From positions 1 through 64,000 of the forward strand of contig CANQVG010000002.1 of assembly GCA_947627235.1 (NCBI GenBank): a stretch of 64,000 bases of DNA, in the 5' to 3' direction. The position numbers and the translations under genes were made by a program. This DNA is from an uncultured Clostridia bacterium (lineage in GTDB: Bacteria > Bacillota > Clostridia > Oscillospirales > Ruminococcaceae). The notes beneath the pieces are model-generated. The model worked only from the letters and a program-made list of their open reading frames with translations, did not search any database and had not been told where the DNA came from. This document shows positions 36,456 to 45,836 of the stretch, one piece after another (within the stretch, counting starts at the first letter, position 1; every line of letters starts with the position of its first letter).

Positions 36456-37739
36456 TTATTTTACTGCCGCGAAGCCCTGTTCGAGGTCGGCAATGATGTC
36501 GTCGATGTGCTCGGTGCCTATGGACAGGCGAATGGTGTTCTGCCTAATGCCTTGGTCTTCGAGTTCCTCATCGGTGAGCTGCGCGTGGGTGGTGGTTGCC
36601 GGGTGAATCACGAGGCTCTTGACGTCCGCGACGTTCGCAAGAAGCGAGAATACCTTTAGACTGTCGATGAATTTGTGCGCTTCTGCGCGCCCACCCTTTA
36701 TTTCAAAGGTGAATATCGATGCGCCGCCGTTAGGGAAGTATTTTTCGTAGAGCGCGTGGTCGGGGTGGTCGGGAAGCGACGGGTGGTTGACCTTTACGAC
36801 CTGCGGGTGCTTGGAAAGATACTCGACGACTTTTTTGGTGTTTTCGGCGTGGCGTTCGAGACGGAGCGAAAGGGTCTCGACGCCCTGAAGAAGCAGAAAA
36901 GCGTTGAAAGGCGATATGCAGGCGCCGGTGTCTCTGAGAAGAATTGCGCGTATGTAGGTGACGAACGCGGCAGGTCCCGCCGCTTCGGCGAAGCACACGC
37001 CGTGATAGCTCGGGTTAGGCTCTGATATTGCAGGGAACTTTCCGGACGCCTTCCAGTCGAATCTGCCTGAGTCCACGATAATGCCGCCGAGGGACGTCCC
37101 GTGACCGCCGATGAACTTTGTGGCAGAGTGTATGACGATGTCGGCGCCGTGTTCTATGGGTCGGATAAGATAGGGGGTACCGAAGGTGTTGTCGATGACG
37201 AGAGGAATATTGTGCCTGTGAGCGATTTCCGCTACGGCGTCGATATCCGGAATGTCGCTGTTCGGGTTGCCGAGGGTCTCAAGGTATATCGCGCGGGTGT
37301 TTTCACGAATCGCTCCCTCAATTTCCTTGAGGTCGTGGGCGTTTACAAAGGTGGTCGAGATGCCGAAGTGTGCAAAAGTCTGACCAAGGAGGTTGAAGCT
37401 TCCGCCGTAAATCGTCTTCTGCGCGACGATGTGACCGCCGTCCTGCGCGAGAGCCGCAGCGGCATATGTGACCGCTGCCGCTCCGGAGGCGACTGCAAGA
37501 GCCGCCGAGCCGCCTTCGAGAGCGGCTATTCTCTTTTCAAGAACTTCCTGAGTGGGGTTGGTAAGACGTCCGTAGATGTTGCCCGATTTGGAAAGATCGA
37601 ACCTCGCCGCGGCGTCCGCCGAGCTGTCAAAAACGTATGATGTGGTCTGATAGATAGGCACCGCTCTTGAGTCGGTAGCGGGGTCGGGCTGCTCCTGTCC
37701 TACGTGGAGCTGAAGTGTTTCAAATTTATAGTTGCTCAT
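36456..37739 (-). CDS. metY: O-acetylhomoserine sulfhydrylase/aminocarboxypropyltransferase
   Basis: 427 aa; YKFETLQLHVGQEQPDPATDSRAVPIYQTTSYVF; VIHSATKFIGGHGTSLGG PLP lysine. Confidence 0.95.
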   Translation of the reverse strand: MSNYKFETLQLHVGQEQPDPATDSRAVPIYQTTSYVFDSSADAAARFDLSKSGNIYGRLTNPTQEVLEKRIAALEGGSAALAVASGAAAVTYAAAALAQDGGHIVAQKTIYGGSFNLLGQTFAHFGISTTFVNAHDLKEIEGAIRENTRAIYLETLGNPNSDIPDIDAVAEIAHRHNIPLVIDNTFGTPYLIRPIEHGADIVIHSATKFIGGHGTSLGGIIVDSGRFDWKASGKFPAISEPNPSYHGVCFAEAAGPAAFVTYIRAILLRDTGACISPFNAFLLLQGVETLSLRLERHAENTKKVVEYLSKHPQVVKVNHPSLPDHPDHALYEKYFPNGGASIFTFEIKGGRAEAHKFIDSLKVFSLLANVADVKSLVIHPATTTHAQLTDEELEDQGIRQNTIRLSIGTEHIDDIIADLEQGFAAVK

Positions 37740-37809
37740 AAAATATCCTCTTTTCTAAGATAGTTTTAAAATAATTCCGGTACGGTTTGTGAGTGGGTAA
37801 ATCTGAGCG

Positions 37810-37843
37810 AAAAAAATCCGGAAAGCTTGTAAAGCTCCCGGGC
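37810..37843 (-). terminator. Intrinsic terminator/attenuator in metY leader
   Basis: Minus strand CCGG-G-AGCTT-TAC-AAGCT-TT-CCGG-A-TTTTTTT. Confidence 0.7.
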
Positions 37844-37881
37844 AAACGGCAAGATAAACACAAATTCTCGATTTGTGAAAT

Positions 37882-37983
37882 TCAGGCGCACGAAAATACA
37901 GCCGAACGCTCTGCCGCGAGAGATGCCCGGGAGATAGACATTCGACGGATACAACCGACCGTATTGAAATAACGGGTTGTCAT
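37882..37983 (-). CDS. Candidate metY leader peptide (33 aa)
   Basis: AGGAGG (37992-37997) 8 nt before ATG: MTTRYFNTVGCIRRMSISRASLAAERSAVFSCA. Confidence 0.5.
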   Translation of the reverse strand: MTTRYFNTVGCIRRMSISRASLAAERSAVFSCA

Positions 37984-38024
37984 TTTCACTGCCTCCTGAT
38001 AGATTTCGCTCAAATTATGGAGAA

Positions 38025-38053
38025 AGAATACCACATTATTCCGCGGTTGTCAA
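38025..38053 (-). promoter_or_regulatory. Promoter for metY leader
   Basis: Minus strand TTGACA, 17-nt spacer, TATTCT. Confidence 0.65.
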
Positions 38054-38083
38054 TAGGTAAGAACAAAAAATGTCACAGATCAC

Positions 38084-38112
38084 TTGCATTTGACGGAAAA
38101 CCATGTTATAAT
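38084..38112 (+). promoter_or_regulatory. Promoter for cobalamin riboswitch transcript
   Basis: TTGCAT, 17-nt spacer, TATAAT. Confidence 0.65.
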
Positions 38113-38124
38113 CGTAAAAATCAA

Positions 38125-38306
38125 TATGATTCAGCGGAGTTGCCGCCGGATTCGGCGGCAGAGAGCAGGGGAAGCGCGGTGAAAACCCGCCGCAACAGTC
38201 ATTACGGTAAAAGTCCGATAGCCTGCCCGCCGGATACGCCGTTTTCTCGGGCAGAGGAGAATTTAAGCGGCGTCTTTTTGCCATGCCCGAGAATCGGGCA
38301 TTTTTT
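38125..38306 (+). promoter_or_regulatory. Cobalamin riboswitch with terminator expression platform
   Basis: GGGGAAGCGCGGTGAAAACCCGCCGCAACAG ... AAGTCCGATAGCCTGCC core; terminator TGCCCGA-gaa-TCGGGCA-TTTTTT at 38284-38306. Confidence 0.88.
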
Positions 38307-38325
38307 ATTTTAAGGAGGAATTTCT

Positions 38326-38775
38326 ATGAAAAAATTTGCAAAACTCATCTCTGTAATAATCGCGGTACTTACGGTTACGCTTGCGTTCGCGTCCTGCGGC
38401 GAGGAGTCGTCCTCGGCGGCGAAGCTTCTCGAAAGCTCGGACAAGCTTGTGGTAATCGAAGCCAAAGAAACCGGCGGAAGTCTTTTAGACGCGCTTAACT
38501 CGCTTAAAGAAGACGGAAGCCTCACCTTTGAGGGCGAAGACAGCGAATACGGTTTTTATCTTAACTCGGTGAACGGCTACACTCCCGACGCCTCTGCAAA
38601 CGAATTTTGGGCTATTTACACCACTCTCGGCGAGTATGAGGGAGTCGCCTATTCGAGTGCGGAATACGGCACCTACGATTACAACGGCAAGACGTGTGCA
38701 AGCGCTTCCTACGGCGCTTCGGGTCTTGTTATGGTTGAAGGCGAGATATACGTTCTTGCCGTGGAATCTTACTGA
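38326..38775 (+). CDS. DUF4430 domain lipoprotein (predicted cobalamin-binding)
   Basis: 149 aa; lipobox LAFASC; GYTPDASANEFWAIYTTLGEYEGVAYS; under cobalamin riboswitch. Confidence 0.8.
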   Translation: MKKFAKLISVIIAVLTVTLAFASCGEESSSAAKLLESSDKLVVIEAKETGGSLLDALNSLKEDGSLTFEGEDSEYGFYLNSVNGYTPDASANEFWAIYTTLGEYEGVAYSSAEYGTYDYNGKTCASASYGASGLVMVEGEIYVLAVESY

Positions 38776-39473
38776 TGAAAGCTAAGAGACTCGCTCTCTG
38801 CGCGGTTACGACGGCGCTCCTGATTGCCGTTCAGTATGTTCTCGGCTTTGTCTCGGGAGTAGAACTCGTCACCGTGTTTTTTCTCTGCTTCTGCTATGTT
38901 TTCGGCGCTCGTGACGGGCTTCTCGTCGGGATAGCTTTTTCGCTCCTAAGATGCCTTATATTCGGCTTTTTTCCGAACGTTATCCTGTTGTATCTCGTCT
39001 ATTACAGCCTGTTTGCGGCGGTTTTCGGTTTTATGGGAAGACATTCGGCGCTGCTTAAGGTCTGTCCGGCGGTTACACTGATTATTATGGCTGCGAGCGG
39101 ATATTTCGCCGTAAAGGGGATACCCGTAAGCGCGCTTTATAAGACCCGTGTCCGCGTGATGCTCTGGGTGCTTTTCGCTATTTCCGCTGTCATATTGATT
39201 TTTTATCTTGTGTCATCGTTTATAAAAAGGTCGGAGAACGGAGCCGAGCTTGCCTCGGTTACATCTGCTGCCGTTTTTATGACGGTACTATTCACGCTTA
39301 TTGACGACGTTATCACGCCGTTGACTATGGGATACAGCGCCGAAGCAGCCGCAGGATATTTTTACGGCGGTTTTCTCGCGATGCTCCCGCAAACGGTATG
39401 CGCCGCGGTGAGCGTCTTTCTGCTGTTCAGACCGCTTAAGAGCGTATTTGAACGCTTTGAGCGTACAGTGTGA
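38775..39473 (+). CDS. ECF transporter S component-like membrane protein (predicted cobalamin uptake)
   Basis: 232 aa polytopic; start overlaps preceding stop; shares riboswitch. Confidence 0.7.
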   Translation: MKAKRLALCAVTTALLIAVQYVLGFVSGVELVTVFFLCFCYVFGARDGLLVGIAFSLLRCLIFGFFPNVILLYLVYYSLFAAVFGFMGRHSALLKVCPAVTLIIMAASGYFAVKGIPVSALYKTRVRVMLWVLFAISAVILIFYLVSSFIKRSENGAELASVTSAAVFMTVLFTLIDDVITPLTMGYSAEAAAGYFYGGFLAMLPQTVCAAVSVFLLFRPLKSVFERFERTV

Positions 39474-39487
39474 CTTAGTTGGCGTTC

Positions 39488-39519
39488 CGCGCTTTGACCG
39501 ATTTCGCGGTCAAAGCGCG
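39488..39519. repeat. Perfect 13-bp stem hairpin, loop ATTTCG
   Basis: CGCGCTTTGACCG-atttcg-CGGTCAAAGCGCG, no adjacent T-run. Confidence 0.8.
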
Positions 39520-39661
39520 CAACACTTTGTGCGGGTTTTCGACGCATAAAAATGTCCGCTGGAATCTGTTTTGGATGCATCTTCATATCGATTTTATTGA
39601 CAACCTACATTTATTATGTTAAAATATCCAAAACTGTCACTAACCGAATCTGAGGTGCAAA

Positions 39662-40528
39662 ATGAGAATAGATGAAATTCTGAAAAATAAGAGGACGCTT
39701 TCATTCGAGGTCTTCCCGCCGAAAAAGGAGGGTGTCGAGCGTGAGGAGCTTTACCGCACTATAGACTCTCTCAGGGAGCTGAAGCCCGATTTTATCAGCG
39801 TGACCTACGGCGCCGGAGGCGGCAACGCGAGAAATGCCGTTGAAATTGCCGGACACATAAAATCCGTCGGGATAGAGCCGCTCGCGCACATAACCGGCGG
39901 ACCCTCATCGCCAGAGGACATCGACGCCGTCACTGCCGAGCTTAAGCGCCTTAATGTCGACAATGTTTTGGCGCTCAGGGGCGACCGCCCGCTCGACTAT
40001 ACGGCTGAATACTGCAAATACTTTTCTCACGCGACCGATTTGATGAAATATATCGGCGACAGATTCTGTCTCGGCGGTGCCTGCTATCCCGAGGGACACT
40101 CCGAGTGTTCGACTCTCGGGGAGGATCTCATCAGCCTGAAAAAGAAACAGGACTGCGGCGCGAAGTTTTTGATTACGCAGATTTTTTATGACAATTCCTA
40201 TTATTACCGACTTGTCCACGAGGCGGGAAAGGCGGGCGTCACCGTCCCGATAATCCCGGGAATTATGCCGCTTGTCAACGCTAAAAACATCGCCCGAATC
40301 AAGTCAATGTGCGGGAGTACCATTCCGCTCGACTTCAGAAATATGATTGAAACCTATTCTCAGAGTCCCGCTGTGATGCGTGAGATAGGGCTTAACTACG
40401 CGGTTTACCAGATAATAGACCTCATCGCGAAGGGCGCGCCGGGAATACATCTTTACATAATGAACAAGGCCGACACAGCCGTCGAGATTTACGAAAGGCT
40501 CAGAGTGGTTTTCAATGAACTTTTCTGA
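39662..40528 (+). CDS. metF: Methylenetetrahydrofolate reductase
   Basis: 288 aa; LSFEVFPPKKEGVEREELYRTIDSL; FISVTYGAGGGN. Confidence 0.95.
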   Translation: MRIDEILKNKRTLSFEVFPPKKEGVEREELYRTIDSLRELKPDFISVTYGAGGGNARNAVEIAGHIKSVGIEPLAHITGGPSSPEDIDAVTAELKRLNVDNVLALRGDRPLDYTAEYCKYFSHATDLMKYIGDRFCLGGACYPEGHSECSTLGEDLISLKKKQDCGAKFLITQIFYDNSYYYRLVHEAGKAGVTVPIIPGIMPLVNAKNIARIKSMCGSTIPLDFRNMIETYSQSPAVMREIGLNYAVYQIIDLIAKGAPGIHLYIMNKADTAVEIYERLRVVFNELF

Positions 40529-41132
40529 AATAAAGCCGCAAATATACAATTATCTCGGATTCCGTGGAGTTGCTGAGTCGCTTAAGACCGACGGCGCTAT
40601 AGCGTCATGCCTTGAGGAACTTGAGAGAACGGCGCAGTTCAACTGCCTTTACAAGGCGTTTGAGGAAGCGCCGGATTTTCTGAATAAGCCGCCTTACGAG
40701 GGCTTTCTTCGCGGAACATCGGGGGTCATTCTCTCGGTGACGACCCTCGGAGCAGGTGTCGACAGGCTGACAAACCGTCTTTACCGCACCGATATGTCCC
40801 GCGCGGTGGTGCTTGACGCCTGCGCGAGCGCCTATCTCGAAGCAAAATCCGACGAATACGAGCGCACCCTTGGTGACAGTCTTACTTACAGGTTCTGTCC
40901 CGGCTACGGCGGAAGCTCGGTTGAGGATTTGAAATATATCTTTGAGATTCTCAGACCCGAAAAGATAGGCGTGACGCTCAGCGAGAGCTTCTTTATGCTT
41001 CCGGCGAAGACAATGGCGGGGGTAATCGGGATAGGAAAAACAGTGAAAAAGACCTGCGAGGGCTGTTTTATGCTCCCGCACTGCAAGTACAGGGAGGAGG
41101 GGAAAAGATGCTACAGCTCGGAAAAAAGGTGA
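40515..41132 (+). CDS. Stand-alone MetH activation-domain-like protein
   Basis: 205 aa; RFCPGYGGSSVEDLKYIFEIL...GVTLSESFFMLPAKTMAGVIG. Confidence 0.85.
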   Translation: MNFSEIKPQIYNYLGFRGVAESLKTDGAIASCLEELERTAQFNCLYKAFEEAPDFLNKPPYEGFLRGTSGVILSVTTLGAGVDRLTNRLYRTDMSRAVVLDACASAYLEAKSDEYERTLGDSLTYRFCPGYGGSSVEDLKYIFEILRPEKIGVTLSESFFMLPAKTMAGVIGIGKTVKKTCEGCFMLPHCKYREEGKRCYSSEKR

Positions 41133-43450
41133 TTGTCTTTGACGGAGGCTTCGGCAGCGAGCTTGAAAGGCTCGGTCTGTCGGGAATCCCCGAAGACCTC
41201 AATATCACCGCTCCCGAAGCGATTCAAAGCATACACCGCTCTTATTCCTGTGCGGATATAATCACGACCGACAGCTTCGGGCTGAACAGAGTCAAATATC
41301 ACGGCGCGTATAAGCTTGCAGATGTTGCCGTTCAGGCTGTAAAAAATGCGCGCGCAGCGGGCAGAACGGTCTTTTTTGACGTAGGTCCTACCGGCGCTAT
41401 GCTCGAACCGCTCGGTACGCTCTCATTTGATGAAGCGTATGATGCGTTTGCCGAGATAGCCGATATAACCAAGGACATTGTCGACGGTTACATCGCCGAG
41501 ACTTTTTCCGACCTATACGAACTTAAAGCCTGCGTTCTCGCGCTCAAAGAGCACTCAGACAAACCGGTTTTTGCGACCGCGACCTTCGACTCGACCTGCC
41601 GCACTCTCACAGGTTCCACGCCCGAAATAGTCGCCAACACCCTTGAGGGTCTCGGCGTTGATGCGCTCGGCGTCAACTGTTCTCTGGGTCCGAAGGAGCT
41701 TATGCCGATAGTCGAGAGGCTTGTAAACTCCACAAACGTCCCGATAATAGTTCAGCCTAACCGCGGTTTGCCTGTTTTGGAGAACGGCAGAACCGTCTAT
41801 AAGCTCGGCGTAGACGAATTTGACGAATATATCGAAAAGATGCTCGAAGCAGGAGTAAGTGTTATCGGCGGCTGCTGCGGCACCACCCCCGAGTTTATAA
41901 AGAGGATTTCCCGCTTTTCGGGGGCTGAGGTAAAAAAGCGCACGGTTGCGTCGAAAACGATTATAAATTCCGCAAACGTACTCGTTGAAATAGACGGCGT
42001 GAAGATATGCGGCGAGCGTCTAAATCCCACCGGAAAAAAGGCACTCAAAGAGGCGCTGATTTCGGAGAATTACGACTATCTCGTAGACGAAGCGCTTAAG
42101 CAGCAGGAAGCGGGCGCTCATCTATTGGACATAAACGTAGGTCTGCCGCAGCTTGATGAGAAAAAGGTGATGCCGGCAGTCGTAAAAAAGGTTCAGGAAT
42201 ACTGCGACCTGCCTTTGCAGATAGACTCGTCCGACGCCGCCGCGATAGAGGCTGGGGTGCGGCACGTCAACGGAATCCCGCTGATTAACAGCGTCAACGG
42301 CGAGGAAGAGGTGATGGCAAAGGTCTTTCCGATTGCAAAGAAATACGGCGCCGTGGTTTTGGGTCTTGCGATGGATAAAAACGGAGTCCCGCGGACGGCA
42401 GAGGGACGCTTTGAGATAGCGAAGCGCATCATTTCCCGCGCGGCTGATTTCGGTATCCAGCGCCATAAAATTATGATAGACACACTTGTTGTGACTGCTT
42501 CCGCCGAGCAGGCTCTCGTCAAGGAGACTCTTGAAGCGCTACGTCTCGTCGGTACGCTCGGAGTAAAAACTGCGCTCGGCGTGTCAAACGTTTCCTTCGG
42601 GCTGCCCAACCGACCGCTCCTGAACCGCACTTTTTTGGCTATGGCAATGACTTGCGGACTGAACATGCCGATTCTTAATCCTTTAGACGGTGAGATGACC
42701 GGTGCGGTTAAAGCGTTCGGCGTTCTCTCGGGCGATGATGAAAATTCAGAGAATTATATAGAAGCATACAAGGACTATACCCCGACGTCGCCGTCGGCAG
42801 TCATATCTGCTTCGCAAAAGGCGGAAAAGAACGCGTCGTCGCTCTACGACTGCGTAAAATCGGGTCTGAAAAACAAAGCCGAGGAGCTATGTGAACTCGA
42901 GCTTCTCAATAAAGACCCGCTTACGGTTGTCAACGATATTCTCATAAAGGCTCTGACTGAGGTCGGGGAGCTTTACGAGAGCGGAAAGCTTTTCCTGCCG
43001 CAGCTCGTTTCGGCGGCTGAGGCGGCGAAGGCGGCTTTTGCGGCGGTCGGCAGGCATATGCCTAAGGACGCCGAGCCGAAAGGCAAAGTAGTTCTTGCGA
43101 CCGTAAAAGGCGACGTTCACGACATCGGAAAGAACATCGTCAAAGTAGTGCTTGAATCCTATGGATACAGAGTTATAGACCTCGGAAAGGACGTGCCGGC
43201 TGAGAGGGTAGTCGAAGCCTACGAGGAACACAAACCCATTGTTATAGGGCTTTCAGCGCTTATGACCACGACGGTCAGGGGTATGGAGGAGACGATAGCC
43301 GCTCTCAGGGCAGCGAACTGTACCGCAAAAATTTTTGTCGGGGGAGCGGTGCTCAACGCCGAAACCGCCGAGCGCATCGGTGCGGACTACTACACCCGCG
43401 ACGCCCTCGAAATGGCAAAGCTGCTTGATAAGCTGTTTCCGACGTTGTAA
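41108..43450 (+). CDS. metH: B12-dependent methionine synthase (Hcy, pterin and B12-binding domains)
   Basis: 780 aa; VIGGCCGTTPEFI; VKGDVHDIGKNIVKVVLESYGY. Confidence 0.95.
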   Translation: MLQLGKKVIVFDGGFGSELERLGLSGIPEDLNITAPEAIQSIHRSYSCADIITTDSFGLNRVKYHGAYKLADVAVQAVKNARAAGRTVFFDVGPTGAMLEPLGTLSFDEAYDAFAEIADITKDIVDGYIAETFSDLYELKACVLALKEHSDKPVFATATFDSTCRTLTGSTPEIVANTLEGLGVDALGVNCSLGPKELMPIVERLVNSTNVPIIVQPNRGLPVLENGRTVYKLGVDEFDEYIEKMLEAGVSVIGGCCGTTPEFIKRISRFSGAEVKKRTVASKTIINSANVLVEIDGVKICGERLNPTGKKALKEALISENYDYLVDEALKQQEAGAHLLDINVGLPQLDEKKVMPAVVKKVQEYCDLPLQIDSSDAAAIEAGVRHVNGIPLINSVNGEEEVMAKVFPIAKKYGAVVLGLAMDKNGVPRTAEGRFEIAKRIISRAADFGIQRHKIMIDTLVVTASAEQALVKETLEALRLVGTLGVKTALGVSNVSFGLPNRPLLNRTFLAMAMTCGLNMPILNPLDGEMTGAVKAFGVLSGDDENSENYIEAYKDYTPTSPSAVISASQKAEKNASSLYDCVKSGLKNKAEELCELELLNKDPLTVVNDILIKALTEVGELYESGKLFLPQLVSAAEAAKAAFAAVGRHMPKDAEPKGKVVLATVKGDVHDIGKNIVKVVLESYGYRVIDLGKDVPAERVVEAYEEHKPIVIGLSALMTTTVRGMEETIAALRAANCTAKIFVGGAVLNAETAERIGADYYTRDALEMAKLLDKLFPTL

Positions 43451-43452
43451 AT

Positions 43453-43481
43453 AAAAACCGAGCCGCTGCGGCTCGGTTTTT
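43453..43481. terminator. Bidirectional intrinsic terminator
   Basis: AAAACCGAGCCGC-tg-CGGCTCGGTTTT. Confidence 0.85.
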
Positions 43482-43526
43482 ACTATAAATGGAATCGGAA
43501 AGCTTGCGTAACCGACGTTTGTGGCT

Positions 43527-44570
43527 TTACAGAATCATCATCGCGTCGCCGAAAGAGAAGAAGCGGTATTTTTCCTCCACGGCGATGCGGTAGGCGTTCA
43601 TTGTCGTTTCATATCCAGCAAAAGCCGACACAAGCATTATCAGAGTACTTTCGGGCAGGTGGAAGTTGGTGATAAGCCCGTCTATTGCTCCGAACTTATA
43701 TCCGGGATAGATGAAAATGTCGGTCGAGCCCTCGTCGGGGGCGATTTTCCCGAGCTTTTTCACGACGCTTTCGAGCGTTCTGCAAGACGTTGTCCCGACG
43801 GCTATTACCCGTCCGCCTTCTGCCTTGGTGCGGTTGATTATGTCGGCGGTCTTCTGCGGCAGGACGTAAAACTCGCTGTGCATCTTGTGTTCGGCGACGG
43901 ATTCCTCCTTGACGGGTCTGAAAGTCCCGAGTCCGACGTGAAGCGTGACATACGCAATGTTTATTCCTCGGCCTTCGAGGTCGGCAAGCTGTTCTTTGGT
44001 GAAGTGAAGGCCTGCCGTCGGCGCGGCGGCGGAGCCGGTCTCACGGGAATACACCGTCTGGTACCGCTCTTTGTCTTCAAGCTTTTTTGTGATATAAGGC
44101 GGCAGGGGCATTTGCCCGATTTCGTCGAGCACCTCGAACAGGCTGCCGTCGCAATAAAACCTCGCGATGCGGTTGCCGTCTTCCATAACATCGAGTATTT
44201 CAGCTCTGAGTCTGCCGTTCCCGAACGTGAAAAATGTTCCGATTTTGGCTTTTTTCCCGGGACGGCAGAGTATTTCCCAGACGTTTTGCTCCTTTTGTTC
44301 AAGAAGCAGAAATTCGATGAAGCTTCCGTTTGATTCGCGTTCGCCGTAGATTCTCGCGGGCAGAACGCGCGAATCGTTCACTACAAGAGTGTCGCCTTTT
44401 TTGAGGTAATCGCATAGATTATAGAAGCGGTCGTGAGAAACCCCGCCGTTTTTGCGGTCTATAATCATAAGTCTCGAACTGTTGCGCGGCTCCACAGGCG
44501 TCTGCGCGATAAGCTCCTCAGGAAGCTCGTAATAAAAGTCGCTTTTTTTGAGATTGTTTAAATCAAGCAT
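43527..44570 (-). CDS. queA: S-adenosylmethionine:tRNA ribosyltransferase-isomerase
   Basis: [39 protein letters not shown]. Confidence 0.96.
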   Translation of the reverse strand: MLDLNNLKKSDFYYELPEELIAQTPVEPRNSSRLMIIDRKNGGVSHDRFYNLCDYLKKGDTLVVNDSRVLPARIYGERESNGSFIEFLLLEQKEQNVWEILCRPGKKAKIGTFFTFGNGRLRAEILDVMEDGNRIARFYCDGSLFEVLDEIGQMPLPPYITKKLEDKERYQTVYSRETGSAAAPTAGLHFTKEQLADLEGRGINIAYVTLHVGLGTFRPVKEESVAEHKMHSEFYVLPQKTADIINRTKAEGGRVIAVGTTSCRTLESVVKKLGKIAPDEGSTDIFIYPGYKFGAIDGLITNFHLPESTLIMLVSAFAGYETTMNAYRIAVEEKYRFFSFGDAMMIL

Positions 44571-44680
44571 ATTTTTGCTACTCCGAAAATTTGTTGACAT
44601 ATTTCTTTCAGTGTGATATTCTATATCTGTGTATGATTATATACCATCCGTAGGATTTTTTCAAGAGAGGAATTGACAGT

Positions 44681-45760
44681 ATGAAAAATTATAATGTAGG
44701 AGTTATCGGCGCGACAGGTATGGTGGGTCAGCGCTTCGTCACGCTTTTGGCGGAGCATCCTTGGTTTAAAATCAAGGTACTGGCGGCTTCAGGGCGTTCT
44801 GCCGGCAAGACTTATCGCGAGGCGGTAGGCGCGAAGTGGGCTATGAAGACCCCCATACCCGAGAAAATAGGCGATATAATCGTCAGGGACGCCATCGCCG
44901 ATATGGCTCAGATAGCCTCCGAGGTAGATTTTGTATTCTGCGCGGTCGATATGCCGTCCGAGGAGATAATCGCTCTTGAGGAGGGCTATGCAAAGTTAGA
45001 GTGTCCGGTTGTTTCAAACAACAAGGAGCACCGTCTCTATCCCGACGTCCCGATGCTCATTCCCGAGTGCAACTCCGAGCATCTTGCGGTCATCGAGACC
45101 CAGCGCAAACGTCTCGGCACAAAGCGCGGCTTTATCGCCGTCAAGCCCAACTGTTCGATTCAGAGCTATGTTCCTGCGCTTCACCCGCTCAAAGAATACG
45201 GCATCAGCGCGGTTCTCGCCTGCAACTATCAGGCGATTTCAGGCGCCGGCAAGACCTTTGAGACTTGGCCCGAGATGGTCGACAACCTCATACCTTTTAT
45301 CAAGGGAGAGGAGCAGAAAAGCGAAATCGAGCCTATGAAGATCTGGGGCGAGGTCAAGGACGGCGTTATCGTTCCCGCCGAGAAGCCCCTGATAACCACG
45401 CAGTGTCTGCGCGTGCCAGTTTCCGACGGTCACACCTCGGCGGTCTTTGTAAAGTTCGAGCGCAAGCCCCTTAAAGAGGAGATAATCAAAGCTTGGAGCG
45501 AATATAAGGGCGAGCCGCAGCGCCTCGGACTTCCGTCGGCGCCGAAGCAGTTCCTCAACTACTTTGAGGACGATAACCGTCCGCAGGCTAAGCTCGACCG
45601 CGACCTCGAAGGCGGTATGGCAGTTTCTATCGGTCGTCTTCGCGAGGACTCTCTCTTTGACTACAAGTTTGTCTGCCTTTCGCACAACACGCTGCGCGGC
45701 GCGGCAGGTGGGGGAGTACTCGTAGCTGAGCTTCTGGCAGCAAAGGGCTATTTTGACTGA
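44681..45760 (+). CDS. asd: Aspartate-semialdehyde dehydrogenase (archaeal/fungal-like type)
   Basis: VGVIGATGMVGQRFV; KPNCSIQSYVPALHPL. Confidence 0.95.
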   Translation: MKNYNVGVIGATGMVGQRFVTLLAEHPWFKIKVLAASGRSAGKTYREAVGAKWAMKTPIPEKIGDIIVRDAIADMAQIASEVDFVFCAVDMPSEEIIALEEGYAKLECPVVSNNKEHRLYPDVPMLIPECNSEHLAVIETQRKRLGTKRGFIAVKPNCSIQSYVPALHPLKEYGISAVLACNYQAISGAGKTFETWPEMVDNLIPFIKGEEQKSEIEPMKIWGEVKDGVIVPAEKPLITTQCLRVPVSDGHTSAVFVKFERKPLKEEIIKAWSEYKGEPQRLGLPSAPKQFLNYFEDDNRPQAKLDRDLEGGMAVSIGRLREDSLFDYKFVCLSHNTLRGAAGGGVLVAELLAAKGYFD

Positions 45761-45836
45761 TATAAGTGAAAAGGTGGGCGAAATTTTCTGGTTAGCTTTT
45801 TAAGACATAGTACATTTTAAGAAAGGCCGGATTTTT

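Noticed and set aside
37766-37954. 62-aa minus-strand ORF (MYPSNVYLPG...) upstream of metY
   Set aside because: TTG start without good RBS; the overlapping 33-codon ORF with AGGAGG and ATG is a better candidate, and this ORF would run through the terminator
38017-38313. 98-aa + strand ORF across the cobalamin riboswitch
   Set aside because: Sequence is better explained by riboswitch core, alternating stems and terminator
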